NCBI GenBank assembly: GCA_907163345.1
Contig: CAJQUN010000153.1
Location: 62,001 to 126,000 of the forward strand
DNA: 64,000 bases
Direction of reading: 5' to 3'
From: Haberlea rhodopensis
Taxonomy: Eukaryota; Streptophyta; Magnoliopsida; Lamiales; Gesneriaceae
Shown here: positions 10,057 to 21,910 of the stretch, one piece after another
How positions within the stretch are numbered: position 1 is the first letter of the stretch
Layout: every line of letters begins with the position of its first letter
The notes under the pieces: model-generated
What the model was told of the DNA's origin: nothing
Seen by the model: the letters and a program-made list of their open reading frames with translations, nothing else
Database searches by the model: none
Made by a program: the position numbers and the translations under genes

Positions 10057-11130
10057 TCATGTGGTATGCTTTAAGCGCTGCCCATTCACTGTAAATGTTC
10101 CCCTGCTAGGATCAGTAACTTCAATTGCACCAGAGGGATAGATTTTTGCAATGGTGAATGGTCCGGACCAACGAGAGCCTAGTTTGCCTGGGAAGAGTCG
10201 CAATCTGGAGTTGAACAAGAGTACAACATCTCCTACCTTGAATTCCCTTTGTTGTATACGCGAATCATGCCACTTCTTAGTTTTCTCTTTGTAAATCTTG
10301 GCATTCTCATATGCTTGATTCCTGAATTCTTCCATCTCATTCAATTGTAGAAGACGCTTCTCACCTACAGCCTGACAGTCAAAGTTTAACCATTTAATAG
10401 CCCAATATGCTTTATGTTCAAGTTCAACAGGGAGGTGACATGCCTTACCAAATACCAACTTATAAGGTGATGTACCAATGGGTGTCTTAAAAGCAGTTCT
10501 ATACGCCCATAGTGCATCATCTAAGCGTAAGGACCAATCCTTTCGGCTTAGAGTCACTGTCTTTTCTAAGATCCTCTTCAACTCTCGATTTGAAACCTCT
10601 ACTTGCCCACTGGTTTGTGGATGATAAGGTGAAGACACTTTGTGGGTGACACCATATTTACTCAAAAGTTTTTCAAATTGTTTGTTACAAAAATGGGTGC
10701 CACCATCACTAATGATCGCTCGAGGGGTGCCAAAACGAGTAAAAAATTTTCTTTTCAAAAATTGTACAACCACTTGAGCATCATTAGTGCGCAAAGCTTC
10801 CGCCTCTACCCACTTTGACACATAATCTACTGCAACAAGTATGTATTTATTTGAACAAGAGCTTGGGAAAGGTCCCATGAAATCTATTCCCCACACATCA
10901 AAAATTTCACATTCAAGCATATTGATCAATGGTAATTCATTCCTCCTAGAAATATTTCCGACCCTCTGACATCTATCACATGAAGAGACATACCTGAATG
11001 TATCCTTATACAGCGTTGGCCAATAAAATCCAGAAGCAAGTACCTTAGCCGCTGTTTTAGTAGCTCCAAAATGTCCACCAGCATCCCCATCATTTCTGCA
11101 AGATATCCTGTATCTCCTCCTTGGGGACAC
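10057..11130 (-). pseudogene. E4 integrase (Athila-type), frame broken at its start
   Basis: The 357-codon frame reads well as integrase from about residue 18 (GGHFGATKTAAKVL). The zinc finger cysteines are at CDRC. The core has D in DFMGPF, D in ISDGGTHF, and E in SGQVEVSNRELK, the last position matching the catalytic glutamate of the DDE set. The C-terminal part (VGDVVLLFNSRLRLFPGKLGS) is the usual DNA-binding tail. It would insert element cDNA into chromosomes. The preceding RT/RNaseH frame ends at 11090 in a different phase, so an indel near 11095-11110 separates the two. The N-terminal 17 residues are out-of-phase readthrough, not native. Confidence 0.85.
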
Positions 11131-12568
11131 AACGCCTTATGATGTTGTCTGCACAGACTTTAAACAAGTATGGTTCCTCCCACAACAGATGTTTAACCTC
11201 AGAAAAGAATTTTTTCTTTTGATAAAAAGTCAGATTTTGTGGGAGGATACCACTAACAATATAGTTTGCATACTGTGCATACCAAGGTAACAATTCAGCA
11301 CTAAATAATTGCTCATCAGGGAAATTCTCATTAATCTCAACTACCTCATTGTCACTTGTATCAGTCATGTTCTCAATTCGCGATAAATGATCTGCAACCA
11401 CATTTTCAACACCTTTCTTATCTCTTATCTCTAAGTCAAATTCTTGTAATAATAAAATCCACCTAATCAAGCGTGGTTTGGCATCTTTCTTTGCAAGTAA
11501 GTATTTAAGTGCAGCGTGGTCTGTGTACACAATAACTTTAGCAAGACATAGGTAGGAGTGAAACTTATCAAAAGCAAAAACTATGGCTAGAAGCTCTTTT
11601 TCAGTGGTGGCATAGTTAAGTTGTGCTTCATTCAAAGTGCGACTAGCATAGTAAATTGTATGAAATACCTTGTTCCTCCTTTGACCTAAGACTGCTCCTA
11701 CCGCAGTGTCACTGGCGTCACACATTAGTTCAAAAGGTAACTCCCAATCAGGTGCGACCAATATTGGTGCAGTTACCAATTTCTCTTTGAGTGCCTCGAA
11801 CGCCTGCATACAATCAGAATCGAATTCATAAGATGCATCTTTAGTTAACAAATGAGATACAGGTTTAGAAATTTTTGAAAAGTCTTTAATGAAACGTCGA
11901 TAAAATCCTGCATGTCCTAAAAAACTTCGGATTCCTTTCACTGTTGTCGGCGGTGGTAATTGTTGTATCACTTGAATTTTAGCCCGATCCACTTCAATAC
12001 CCTTTTCAGATATCTTGTGTCCCAAGACTATTCCTTCTTGGTCCATAAAGTGACACTTCTCCCAATTTAGTACAAGATTTGTCTCTTCACACCTTGCCAA
12101 TACCAAAGTCAAGTTAGCTAAACATATATCAAAAGAAGAACCAAACACAGAAAAATTATCCATGAATACTTCTAGGAACTTCTCTATCATGTCATGAAAT
12201 ATAGCCACCATACATCTTTGAAAGGTAGCAGGTGCATTACATAATCCAAATGGCATTCGTCGGAATGCAAATGTGCCATAGGGACAAGTGAAGGTGGTCT
12301 TCTCTTGATCCTCAGGCGTAATAGCAATTTGGTTATATCCCGAATATCCATCTAGAAATCAATAAAAATCATACCCTGCTAACCTTTCTACCATCTGATC
12401 AATGAAGGGAAGGGGGAAATGGTCTTTACGAGTGGAATCATTTAACCTCCTATAATCAATACACACTCTCCACCCTGTGACTGTTCTTGTGGGTATTAAC
12501 TCATTATTCTCATTAGGGACAACAGTAATACCCCCTTCTTTGGTACACATTGAATAGGACTTACCCAT
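11090..12568 (-). pseudogene. E4 reverse transcriptase / RNase H
   Basis: One phase runs from 12568 to 11090 with a single TGA at 12359-12361. The first part holds WRVCIDYRRLN; after the stop come RMPFGLCNAPATFQRCM, then FMDNFSVFG at the place of the RT catalytic YxDD box. The second catalytic aspartate is Asn here, which should abolish polymerase activity. RNase H follows (DASDTAVGAVLGQR, then the TDHAALKYLL region). A frameshift near 12540 separates it from the upstream piece, and another near 11100 separates it from integrase. Confidence 0.85.
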
Positions 12569-13215
12569 GAGCTATCAGAAATAGGATAGATAATACCTGC
12601 GTCCATAAGCTTAATCACCTCAGCTTTGACTACCTCTTGCATTTTTGGATTAAGACGACGTTGAGGTTGAACCACGGCCTTGAATGTGTCCTCCATTAGA
12701 ATTTTATGCATGCATACCGATGGGCTAATTCCTTTGATATCTGATATCTTCCATCCAAATGCTTTCTTGTGCTCCTGAAGGACTTTCAGAAGCTTTTCCT
12801 CATTATCACCTGTCAAAGACGAAGAAATAATGATTGGTAAAGATCTTTCAGCATCTAAGAAAATATACTTAAGATGTGATGGAAGAGGTTTGAGTTCAAG
12901 ATTAGGTGACTCTTCAATTGATGGCTTTTGAGGTTTAATATCTCTTTTTCCCAACTCTCCAAGATTCTCAGTGGCTCGCTTCATGTATGGGATGGTGTTG
13001 TTCATAAAAGCTATACTCTCAATGTCTTCCTTGCAATGTTGCTCATCAGCTTCCACTAGACATGCTTCCATGTTATCCTTGAATGTATCTTGCAACAAAT
13101 CATCTGTCAGAATATCAATAATATCTATACTGAAACACATGTGTTCGTCGTGTGGATGTTTAAGTGCTTTGAAAACATTAAAAGTAACTTGATCCTCCCC
13201 TACTCGGAGGACCAA
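12496..13215 (-). pseudogene. E4 RT N-terminal region
   Basis: This is the same phase as gag-protease, from which a TAA at 13222-13224 divides it. It starts with GKLVLRVGEDQVTFNVF, an Athila linker following the protease, then a poorly conserved spacer and the start of RT (VVQPQRRLNPKMQEVVKAE ... SSWVSPIQCVPKKG). It then loses phase near 12540. The last dozen residues are out of frame. Confidence 0.8.
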
Positions 13216-13221
13216 CTTCCC

Positions 13222-15369
13222 TTATTGTACATCGATTATTGCTTTTCCCGTTGCTAAGAATGGTCGACCCAAAATCAGTGGTGTCTCTGAATCTGCTTCC
13301 ATATCAAGTACCAGAAAATCAACGGGAAAGATGAATTTATCCACTTTGACCAAAACGTCTTCGATGATACCCCTGGGGTATGTGATTGATCGATCTGCTA
13401 ATTGTAGTGAAACCTTAGTAGGTTTTGGCTCTCCTAGCCCCAACTTCCTGAAAATAGAAAATGGCATTAAATTTATACTAGCACCCAAATCACATAATGA
13501 CTTTGTAAAAGATACTGATCCTATAGTGCACGGTATAGTAAAACTCCCTGGGTCTTTTAACTTTGGAGGCATTTTATTTTGCACAATTGCTGAGCACTCC
13601 TCCGTCAAACTTACCGTCTCATATTCGCCCAACTTTCGCTTATTCGACAAGATTTCCTTCAAAAACTTAGCATAACTAGGCATTTGAAGTAAAGCATCAG
13701 CAAATGGAATATTAATATGTAGTTTCTTAAAAACTTCAAGAAATTTACCAAATTCTGCGTCCATCTTAGCTTTTTTCAATGCCGCGGGAAATGGGGGAGG
13801 AATTACTATCCTATCAACGTGTGTGATCGGTGTAGTGTTAGAATTCTTACCTTTCTCTGTTGCCTTTTTCTCAGTCATATCCTTGCCTTCAGATGTCTCT
13901 CCATGATTCTCTTCAGCTTCAGCTTGCGGTCTTAGCTCTTTTCCACTTCTTAACTCAATGACCTTTGCTTGCTCGTTTTGATTCTTCACTGTTCCAATTG
14001 AGATTGTGCCCTGCGTTTGTCCTGAAATTAATGATGCGAGCTTACCCACTTGCACTTCCAAGTTCTTTATTGCTGCATCCTGGGTTGTCATCCTGGATTC
14101 AGTTGATGCAATGAACTTGGCTATTAACTCTTCCATACTCAGTTTATTCGATCCTCCCGGTTGTAGCTGTGGAGTTAACACTTTCTCTTTGTTGGACCAC
14201 CTAAAATTGTTATGATTCCTCCACCCCGGGTTGTATGAGTTTGAGTACGGACTGTTGGGTGGCCTGTTACCTACAAAATTCACCACTTCATTAGTTTGCA
14301 AGAATGGGTTACCTGCCTGGCATTCGATGCTAGGATGACCGCCTCCACACAGCTCACAGAAGATAGTTTGAGCTTGCATTGCTGCTGCTCCCATGCTGTC
14401 TATCTTCCGGTTCATGGCTTCTAATTGAGCCAAAAGAGCAGTGATCTCGTCCACTTGATGGACTCCAATTGGCTTCTGTGGCGTGCTCCTCTCTGACTGC
14501 CACTGGTAACTGTTGCACGCCATTTCCTCCAACAAGCTATATGCTTCTTCCGGCGTCTTTCTCATTATTGATCCCCCAGATGCTGCATCAATCATGGAAC
14601 GGTTAGAAGAAAATAAACCGTTATAGAACGTTTGTACTTGCAGCCATATGGGTAGACCATGGTGTGGGCATCTCCTCAACAACTCCTTAAAACGATCCCA
14701 CGCTTCATATAACGTCTCGGGGTCAAACTGCCCAAAAGTTGTGATATCATTCCGCATCTTTGCCGTCTTGGAAGGGGGAAAGTACTTTGACAAAAACGCT
14801 TTCGTCATCCCCTCCCATGTTGTTATAGAACCTGCAGGTAGGGAATTCAACCATGACTTAGCTTTGTCTCGTAATGAAAAGGGGAAAAGTCTTAACCTGA
14901 TGGCGTCGTCAGAGACGCCATTATGTTTGAATGTGTCACAAATCTCCAAAAAGTTGGAGATGTGATTATTCGGATCATCCGTAGCCGCTCCCCCAAACAT
15001 AACCGAGTGCTGAATCATTTGTATGATTGCCGGCTTGATCTCAAAATTGTTCGCTTGAATCGTCGGCCTCGTAATACTGGACAACGATCCATGAAATGCC
15101 GGTTGCGCAAAGTCCATCATCGATCTAGGGTTCTGTGCTTCGTTATTATCAGCCATCGCTCGAGCTTCTCGTAATCGCCTAAGTAAAGTTCTCTCTATCT
15201 CCGGATCGTAAGGCTCGAGAATAGGCTCCTCTCTGATATCCCCCCTGAAATGGAATGATTTTCCTTCTTTTAAACCCCCCAGATCACGATAAACATGGAA
15301 AATAAAATCTGCAGATTTTGCGTATCGATCGATCGGAAGGTTTTCTCGATCGATCGGTGCACTATTCAT
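13222..15369 (-). pseudogene. E4 gag-protease, N-terminus replaced by LTR sequence
   Basis: This is the longest open frame in the window (715 codons). Residues 1-45 are translated from the truncated 5' LTR and are not native; native Athila gag is recognisable from about residue 48 (EPILEPYDPEIERTLLRR). The capsid-like core spans about residues 110-290 (IIQMIQHSVMFGGA, WLNSLPAGSITTW, FYNGL). A zinc-knuckle-like CELCGGGHPSIEC follows near residue 340. Protease is near the C-terminus: LCDLGASINLMP as active-site region, then LILGRPFLATG. Gag packages the RNA; protease would cut the polyprotein. A TAA at 13222 ends it within what should be continuous gag-pol. Confidence 0.85.
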
Positions 15370-15772
15370 GTCAGCCTTGAAACTTACTGCCTCGCTCGAT
15401 CGATCGAGAATTTCTACCGATCGATCGAGACTTTGAAAAAATCAGCTTTGAAGTTACTGCCTCGCTCGATCGATCGAGAATTTGTACCGATCGATCGAGA
15501 CTTGAAATTCTTTGATGCTCAACTTTCTGCCTGGCTCGATCGATCGAGAGTGAATCTCGATCGATCGAGATTCCGAAAATCTCATTTCCTCAATTTTAGT
15601 TCTTTCTCGCCTCGATTTCGCCCGTTATCTTCATATTAGCTCATTTATTCCACTTCCGATCTATTTTCCTGAAACAAACGAATAAACACCAAAAAACATA
15701 ATAGCATCCAGGAAAAAATACGGAAAGTAGGAAGAAATTACAGTTAAAAACACTCAAAATCTAAGCCTATCA
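15234..15772 (-). repeat. E4 5' LTR, truncated
   Basis: This matches 7899-8440 nearly base for base. On its own strand it starts at 15772 (TGATAGGC) and is cut at 15234, where it joins gag directly. About 976 bases of LTR, the primer site and the leader are missing. Both LTRs carry TCTGATATC at the break point (about 7898 and 15233), so the apparent end here is a deletion junction and not a true LTR end. Confidence 0.8.
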
Positions 15773-16199
15773 AAATACCATACTCCTAGCTCTGGTACCT
15801 CGATCCTGGAAGTACCTCTAATCAACAGCCCGAGCTCAACTCCAAAGCTGCTGCTACACCTGTGTTACCTGCCCCAACTGAGACAGCCCCCACACGGGGT
15901 GAAGCATACCAATACCACAAATCCAATAATCATAATATTGCAGTTCATAATTTACAGAATGTAAATGCCATGAATTTAAATAATACTCCCTGGATGGTAT
16001 CATCTTCATCCATGATCCCTTGTGTTGTCCCTGTTCTCAAAGTAACCAACTCATCAAATTCCCAAATCCAGTTAATCGCCACATAGATTAACTAATATCA
16101 TTTCTATTATGCCAGGTCCATAATCAATATGGTAAAATCATTGTATAAAAGACCATAGATATCACATATATCTAGCCAATGATTCCATGTTCCTATTTC

Positions 16200-16320
16200 A
16201 TTGCTCGCTCCACAATAGCGGCATTTCAAACCCCACGCACGCTCAACAATAGCGGCGTCATAACCGATGGTCGCTCAACGGCGACAACATCTCAATCGTT
16301 GCTCGCTCAAGGCGGCACCA
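16200..16320. repeat. CGCT/AGCGG stem-loop array in E3 LTR
   Basis: CGCT-ccacaat-AGCG, CGCT-caacaat-AGCG and CGCTcaacgGCG units lie about 40 bases apart. Confidence 0.7.
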
Positions 16321-16870
16321 TATAATTCCCAACGTATTTCCATTATCATAATTACCATATACTATACATTTCACTGTCCATGTATTACAAGTACCATACA
16401 ACATGCATTTTAGCATTCATTTATTGTAATTACCACATACCAACAGGCTATGCTCGTACGTTATACGTACCTTATAATCTCGTTGTTTGAGTCCAACCTT
16501 GCCTGAGTTCCACGTCCGATGAGTTATGTGCTAACACACAAATAACTCTCAATTAAATAGGCATGCAATCACGTGCCCAAGCACGTTCACAATTTCCAAA
16601 CCTATCGTCTATCCATGACGATTACCAAAATAAAAGCTCCCCGGCTAAGCATGCATAATACCCAAAATATACCATTTTACAAGTTTAAAAGATAGCCAAA
16701 AATTCAACTGACAATCCCGTTTTATTAAACTTTGGCTCCAACCAATCCATTTTAAAAGTATAGCATTCCCATTGGAATGTAGACATTGCCCCGAAAATGG
16801 GCTACTCAAACCTCGATTCCAAAATCCAGACATTTTTCCAAAATTTCCAAAAAAAAACATTTCCTTTTAG

Positions 16871-17060
16871 CGCGATCGATCGCCACTTTTAGCGCGATCG
16901 ATCGCCCCTGTCCAGTGGGCAAAATCGCTTACACGCGATCGATCGCCAACCCTTGCGATCGATCGCCTAGACCACACGATCGATCGCCTGCACTGTTCAT
17001 CGTCACCAATTTAACAGCTGCTCGTCGCGATCGATCGCCCCACCTCGGCGATTGATCGCC
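16871..17060. repeat. GATCGATC palindrome cluster in E3 LTR
   Basis: Six exact cores and one variant (GATTGATC near 17050), most within GCGATCGATCGCC. Confidence 0.85.
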
Positions 17061-17553
17061 ACCTGCGATTTTCCAAAAAATTCGAGCTTCCATGGTGTTT
17101 TCACACCCAAACTCAAAACCAACACCCCATACACCTTCAACACCTCAAATACACCCTTAAAACTCAATAAAAACTCCAACAACAAACTTTAAGATTTTTA
17201 CCCAAAATCCACAAATCCAAATCTAACATTAATACTCAACCAAAAACAACAATACTACTACCAAATCGAAGACAATGACGAGGGGAAGACTAATACCTGA
17301 TTATCGTCGAGAAAACCGGCTTCCGAGCCAAGCTACCATCGATTTTTCCCATCAAGAGAGAAGAAGGGAAATGGGGGGAGAAGGGTTATGCGTAGAGAGA
17401 GGGAAGGGTTCCGTGCCAAATGACGGAATACCGAGTACACTTGATATATATAGTACCAAAATTCAAAAATACCAATCCTTCCACAAATACATCATGATTC
17501 ATTAAATATCATCTGTTTTAAAAAATCATCTCTCCAACCTCAATTCCCATTAC

Positions 17554-17558
17554 CAGCC
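17554..17558. other. Target-site duplication of E6, left copy (right copy 26375-26379)
   Basis: CAGCC occurs directly before and directly after E6. Confidence 0.95.
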
Positions 17559-18505
17559 TGTAAGGACCCCATATACTTAACCCTTGATTAGTGTATTAAT
17601 CATTATGTGTGGCACATGCTTTCCATAAAATCATTCGGGAAACTCAGATGATACTTTACCATTGAATGGCAATTACAAAGTTTTCTTTAACATACAATGT
17701 TATAAGTTCATCATCCTAATAACAAGAGACTCATAGAGTTCGCCCATTACATCACTTTTTGCATTGTGGACTTTTATAAAAATTTGGGCAGAGTCTCCCC
17801 ATAAATAGAGCTATCCCGAAATAAAAGTACAACACATAATATAATTCCCGGCCAGGGAAAACATAATACTCATCAGAATGCAGCAATATCAAGTAAATTC
17901 CCAGCCAGGGAAGACACTACACATATGGCAACAAAAGTGGGTTTCAACACCCACAATACACCAATGACTCTCATAACCTTTAGCAATTCTACCTCTAATT
18001 GCATGCAACATAGAATGAAAGAGAGAAAGGCTCATGCCTTTATATACAACCCATAAACAAGTATAATCGTGCTCACATGCGAGCATCATAAATATGTGTA
18101 TAACCATCATGGGTATATATATATAGGTACTCTATACGATACCGTGCTCCATCAAGCCCTGGTACCACGATCCTGAGAGTACATCCAATCAACAGCTCGA
18201 GCTCATCTCCAAAGCCATCGATGTACCTGTTCACCTGCCCCCAACAGAGACAGCCCCCAACGGGGTGAGCATACCAATTCCACAATTTCATAATCATAAT
18301 GACATAATACATAATTTACGAAAATGTAAATATTGTGGAACATATGTGACACTTCCTGGATGGTATCATCCTCATCCTAGCGTACCCCTGTAATAACCCT
18401 GTTCTCAAAACAGATAAATCATCAAATCCTGAATATGCAGTTAATCATCATATTGGTTAACCCTAACCAGTTTCGAATTAACAACATTTCATAACATCTT
18501 TCTTT

Positions 18506-18743
18506 ATCTAGCAATTATCATAATTCTAGATATCATATTGAGATTTCCTTAACTTTCGATACTAGTTAATCACTTCTCTGATTAACTACGTCTCTGTTCC
18601 TATTCATTACCAATAGTGAATAAAATACAGATATCCTAGATATCTAATCAATACCACATTTTCATTTCTTACTTCAAAGTAGCGTCATACTACTGGTGTT
18701 CGCTCCGTAGCGACCACACCCATCATTTGCTCGCTTCATAGCG
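18506..18743. repeat. Stem-loop array with varied stems in E6 LTR
   Basis: Read directly: ATCTAG...CTAGAT (18506-18531), TAGTTAATC-acttctct-GATTAACTA (18563-18588), TATTC...GAATA (18601-18622), AGATATC-cta-GATATCT (18629-18645), AGTAG-cgtcata-CTACT (18678-18694), CGCT-ccgt-AGCG (18701-18712), CGCT-tcat-AGCG (18732-18743). That is seven hairpins in 240 bases with mostly unrelated stems. The right LTR repeats the array 6370 bases on, where one change each weakens a few arms. Confidence 0.85.
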
Positions 18744-19667
18744 GCACCAAGCATTTCACCATGTGAATCAAAATAACGTAACCAAGTCCCGGTGCCATCA
18801 TAGTAAAACATTTCATGTATTTTAAATCATGCATCGTACTTATAAAACATCATTTAAGCTATGCTCGTACGCTAAACGTACCTTAAATCCTCGAAGTCCG
18901 AGCCAAACCTTGCTCGAGTTCCATGCCCCGAGGAACGATGTGCTAACACGATAAATAATTCACAATTATTTACGAACATGTAACACATGCTCAAGCACAT
19001 CCATAACCCTCAAAATATTGTCAACACACGACAATAAATCATTTAAAAGACCCGGGGCAGGGTACATGCAGGGAGGGAAATAAATGAGACAATGTCGAAA
19101 TTTGTTCAAGAATACCCTACAAAAATCGAACCCTAATCTCACAATTTCGAACCCAATTAAATACCATAATTCATCTAAAATGTGAATTAAGCTATCCAAG
19201 CAAGAATCAACACCCCTTGCTAAAAACCCCCAATTTTCGAACTCAAACCCCTTAAATTCGAACCCAAACAAGCCCTTAAATTCGAACCCTTATAATTCTT
19301 CAAATTCGAACACAATAATGGCAGGGAAATACACGAAAATGACGAAAAAGGGGTAAGGGAGGTTACCCAATCGAAAATCGGAAGCAAAACGTTCGAAATC
19401 GATGAACCCTAGCTTTTGGGGATCGACGCTCATCTGCAAAATCCGACTTCAAAACGCGACGAAACTTCGAATTGACGGAGGGGATAGCTGCGCCTCGACG
19501 AGACGAAGCCGGTGATAGGTCGCACGCGCCGAACGGCGGCCGGACGGCGGCGAGCGAGGCGTTTTCGTGCGCGGGGCTGAGGGGTAGTCGGGAATCGGCG
19601 GGAGAGAGAGAGGGAGGCGGGTTGGGGCTAAAATGGGATTTTTAATAAAAATCTCGGGTTCAACTTG

Positions 19668-19675
19668 TATTTATA
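19668..19675 (-). promoter_or_regulatory. TATA box in E6 3' LTR (copy in 5' LTR at 26038-26045)
   Basis: TATAAATA on the minus strand in GCTATAAATAC. The copy at 26038-26045 is the one that would drive E6 transcription. Confidence 0.65.
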
Positions 19676-20004
19676 GCAAAATACCCCGAAATACTAATAG
19701 CCCCACAAATACATCGTGATTCATTAAAAATCATCTGTTTTCAAAAACTCTCTCTCTAACTCAAAAACCCCCTACCGGTGCCCACACCAAGCACCCGAGA
19801 TTCCGAGTCACACTAAAAACCCAACTCACAGGTTTTCACCGAAATGAGAATACGATCTCCACCTCGGGATCCAACGATCCCAACTACTCAAATAAACGAG
19901 CCCAGAAGGCCCAACATCGCGATTAAACTTCAAATCGCCACGTAAAACAACTTTAGGGATTTTTAACACTATGGGATTAACATCTATGATCCCTGGTCAT
20001 CACA

Positions 20005-20021
20005 ATATCCCCCACTAAAAG
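20005..20021 (-). other. E6 polypurine tract
   Basis: On the minus strand it reads CTTTTAGTGGGGGATAT against the LTR, preceded by TTTCGAGGACGAAATT. This wording before the 3' LTR is characteristic of Tekay/Del elements. Confidence 0.9.
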
Positions 20022-21214
20022 AATTTCGTCCTCGAAATTAGCACCGGTGTATCACATAACACCCAGGCTACACAACAACATGAAGCCATAACTTCGATTC
20101 TTGACCATATCAGAATCGTATTAATAAACGCGAGGATACTTACCTCACATCAAACTCTGCAACAGAGCGACATACCAAAACCAACATATCACCCAAGAGG
20201 CAAAACGTACCTCAATGCGGGTCATCCTAAAAGTCAGCCTTTCATGACTGCAAAACAACCAATACTTACGGCTGTAGGTCGGACAGTCATCCTTAGTTCT
20301 AATACAATTAGTATGAACGCATCCTAAATGACACCTCAACCGTGAGAACGTTGACCTCGTGTCAAACTCTGGAGTGGAATAGACTTCCAAATCCATCATA
20401 ACGTCAAAGAGCGTCAGCACAACTCAACGCTAATAATCCAAAAGCAGTTAGTCAACTGAAACTGCAAGGATTCGAATCGCTCCCGATTCCATCGTAGATA
20501 TCATCCATTGACATCTCTTATCATGACTCACGATGTCTAACATACATCGTTACAAGGGAAACATCAGTACACCACGGTGTACACATACCAAACCTGGTTT
20601 CCACTTCCAAACCTCCTCTATCGAAGGAGCAGTCGCATCATTGCAACTCAAGTTGGGCAACTCACGGCCATAGATTCACACGAAAGATATCTCATAAGAT
20701 GTCCACCTCCGGATATCCCAAGAACCACATCCTGGTCATAAAGAAACAATCGAGACTCCTCAGAGTTTCAAATTTGAAAGGACATGCAATAAACCCATTG
20801 CATCCCAAGTACATGGATTCCCAGATCGAATCAACGACGACTTGATGACTCTCTTGTTGGTACTTCAACATCATGAGCTGTCCCAGACAAGTCTCACCAA
20901 GATTTAAACATAAACGTATACACGTTCCAGTGAGGCATGCACAACCTCAACCTCGATGACATGGTGACTACTAGAGTCCACCACAATCCACATCGTATCA
21001 CCTTACGATTTGCCACACTTGGTTCCTACGAGCAGTATAACGGCTCTAACAAGCCCCTCTTGGTGCTGCACACACGCGGCAGACAAACTAGTCGCTGCCT
21101 CTCTAGGTTCACCTCAAACCTACCAATAAGATGGACGTTCCCGCACGGCATACCATACTGTGGGAAGAAAATCAATAGAGTAGTGGGTCTTTACCCAACA
21201 TTCCTCTAATGCCT
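20005..21214 (-). other. E6 interior, unique non-coding part
   Basis: It contains no open frame resembling a protein. It aligns in patches with the E3 interior (26604-26977 and 55757-57420), for example around ACATCGTTacaaGGGAAAC and GTAGTGGGTC. This is the only non-repetitive part of the interior and may hold packaging signals. Confidence 0.75.
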
Positions 21215-21289
21215 ATACACTCTGGACACTCCAATGTCCCTGTTTCATAGCCATGCATATAGTCATTAATTCTTGACATGAATAATTAA

Positions 21290-21820
21290 AATCATCATCT
21301 TATAATTATCACCATCTTATAACATCTTCATCATATGAGCATCATCATTTCATAAATATCATCATCTTATAACATCATCATCACATAAGCATCGTCATCT
21401 TATAGCATCATCATCTTATACATCATCATCATATAAGCATCATCATCTTATAGCATCATCATCTTATAGCATCATCATCTTATAGCATCATCATCTTATA
21501 AGCATCATCATCTCATAGCATCATCATCTTATACATCATCATCTTATAGCATCATCATCTTATACATCATCATCTTATAAGCATCATCATCTCATAGCAT
21601 CATCATCTTATACATCATCATCTTATAGCATCATCATCTTATACATCATCATTTTATAGCATCATCATCTTATACATCATCATCTTATACATCATCATCA
21701 TATAAGCATCATCATCTTATACATCATCATCATATAAGCATCATCATCTTATACATCATCATCATATAAGCATCATCATCTTATACATCATCATCATATA
21801 AGCATCATCATCTTATAGAT
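21290..21820. repeat. CATCATCATCTTATA microsatellite block
   Basis: About 530 bases of CATCATCATCTTATA and close variants (with AGC or ATAAGC inserted), repeated roughly every 15-20 bases. Confidence 0.9.
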
Positions 21821-21910
21821 ATAACAGTCAATGTACGAAATCATAGTTGAGTAAGCTTGCTGGTTATTCATTAACTCCTTTTCATTTTCCTTAGTTCATA
21901 TTCATGCACA

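Larger units (their letters stand above)
4309..15772 (-). mobile_element. E4: Athila-like Ty3/gypsy element
   Basis: The element lies inside the E3 LTR: E3 sequence resumes at 15773 exactly where the E5/E6 LTR pattern says it should. It has a 3' LTR (4309-8440, interrupted by E5), a long non-coding 3' region with two polypurine tracts, a broken gag-protease-RT-RNaseH-integrase set on the minus strand (10057-15233), and a 5' LTR reduced to its outer 539 bases. Gag and protease sequences are typical of Athila. Primer site and leader are gone. The flanks give only near duplications: GAATA/AAATA or AATAG/AATAC depending on a one-base choice of ends. Confidence 0.85.
15773..17558 (-). repeat. E3 3' LTR, piece 2
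   Basis: It continues E3 after the E4 insertion, matching E5 from about 5757 on (ACCTCGATCCTGG, GAGACAGCCCCC, CGGGGTGA). It contains CGCT/AGCGG stem-loops (16200-16320), a GTACGT/ACGTAC motif (16456-16470) and seven GATCGATC-type palindromes (16871-17060) that E5 and E6 lack. E6 interrupts it at 17558. No gene is seen; short frames over the palindrome cluster are chance. Confidence 0.8.
17559..20004 (-). repeat. E6 3' LTR
   Basis: Features in plus order: shared ACCACGATCCTGAG block (18161-18180 area), stem-loop array (18506-18743), GTACG/CGTAC motif (18867-18881), GC-rich island (about 19480-19620) and minus-strand TATA box (19668-19675). The 101-residue open frame at 18966-19271 is repeated exactly in the other LTR and resembles no protein I know, so I treat it as chance. 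Confidence 0.95.

Noticed and set aside
18966..19271. 101-residue frame present in both E6 LTRs
   Set aside because: Its exact repetition follows from LTR identity. It lacks recognisable features and is not open in E5 or E3.
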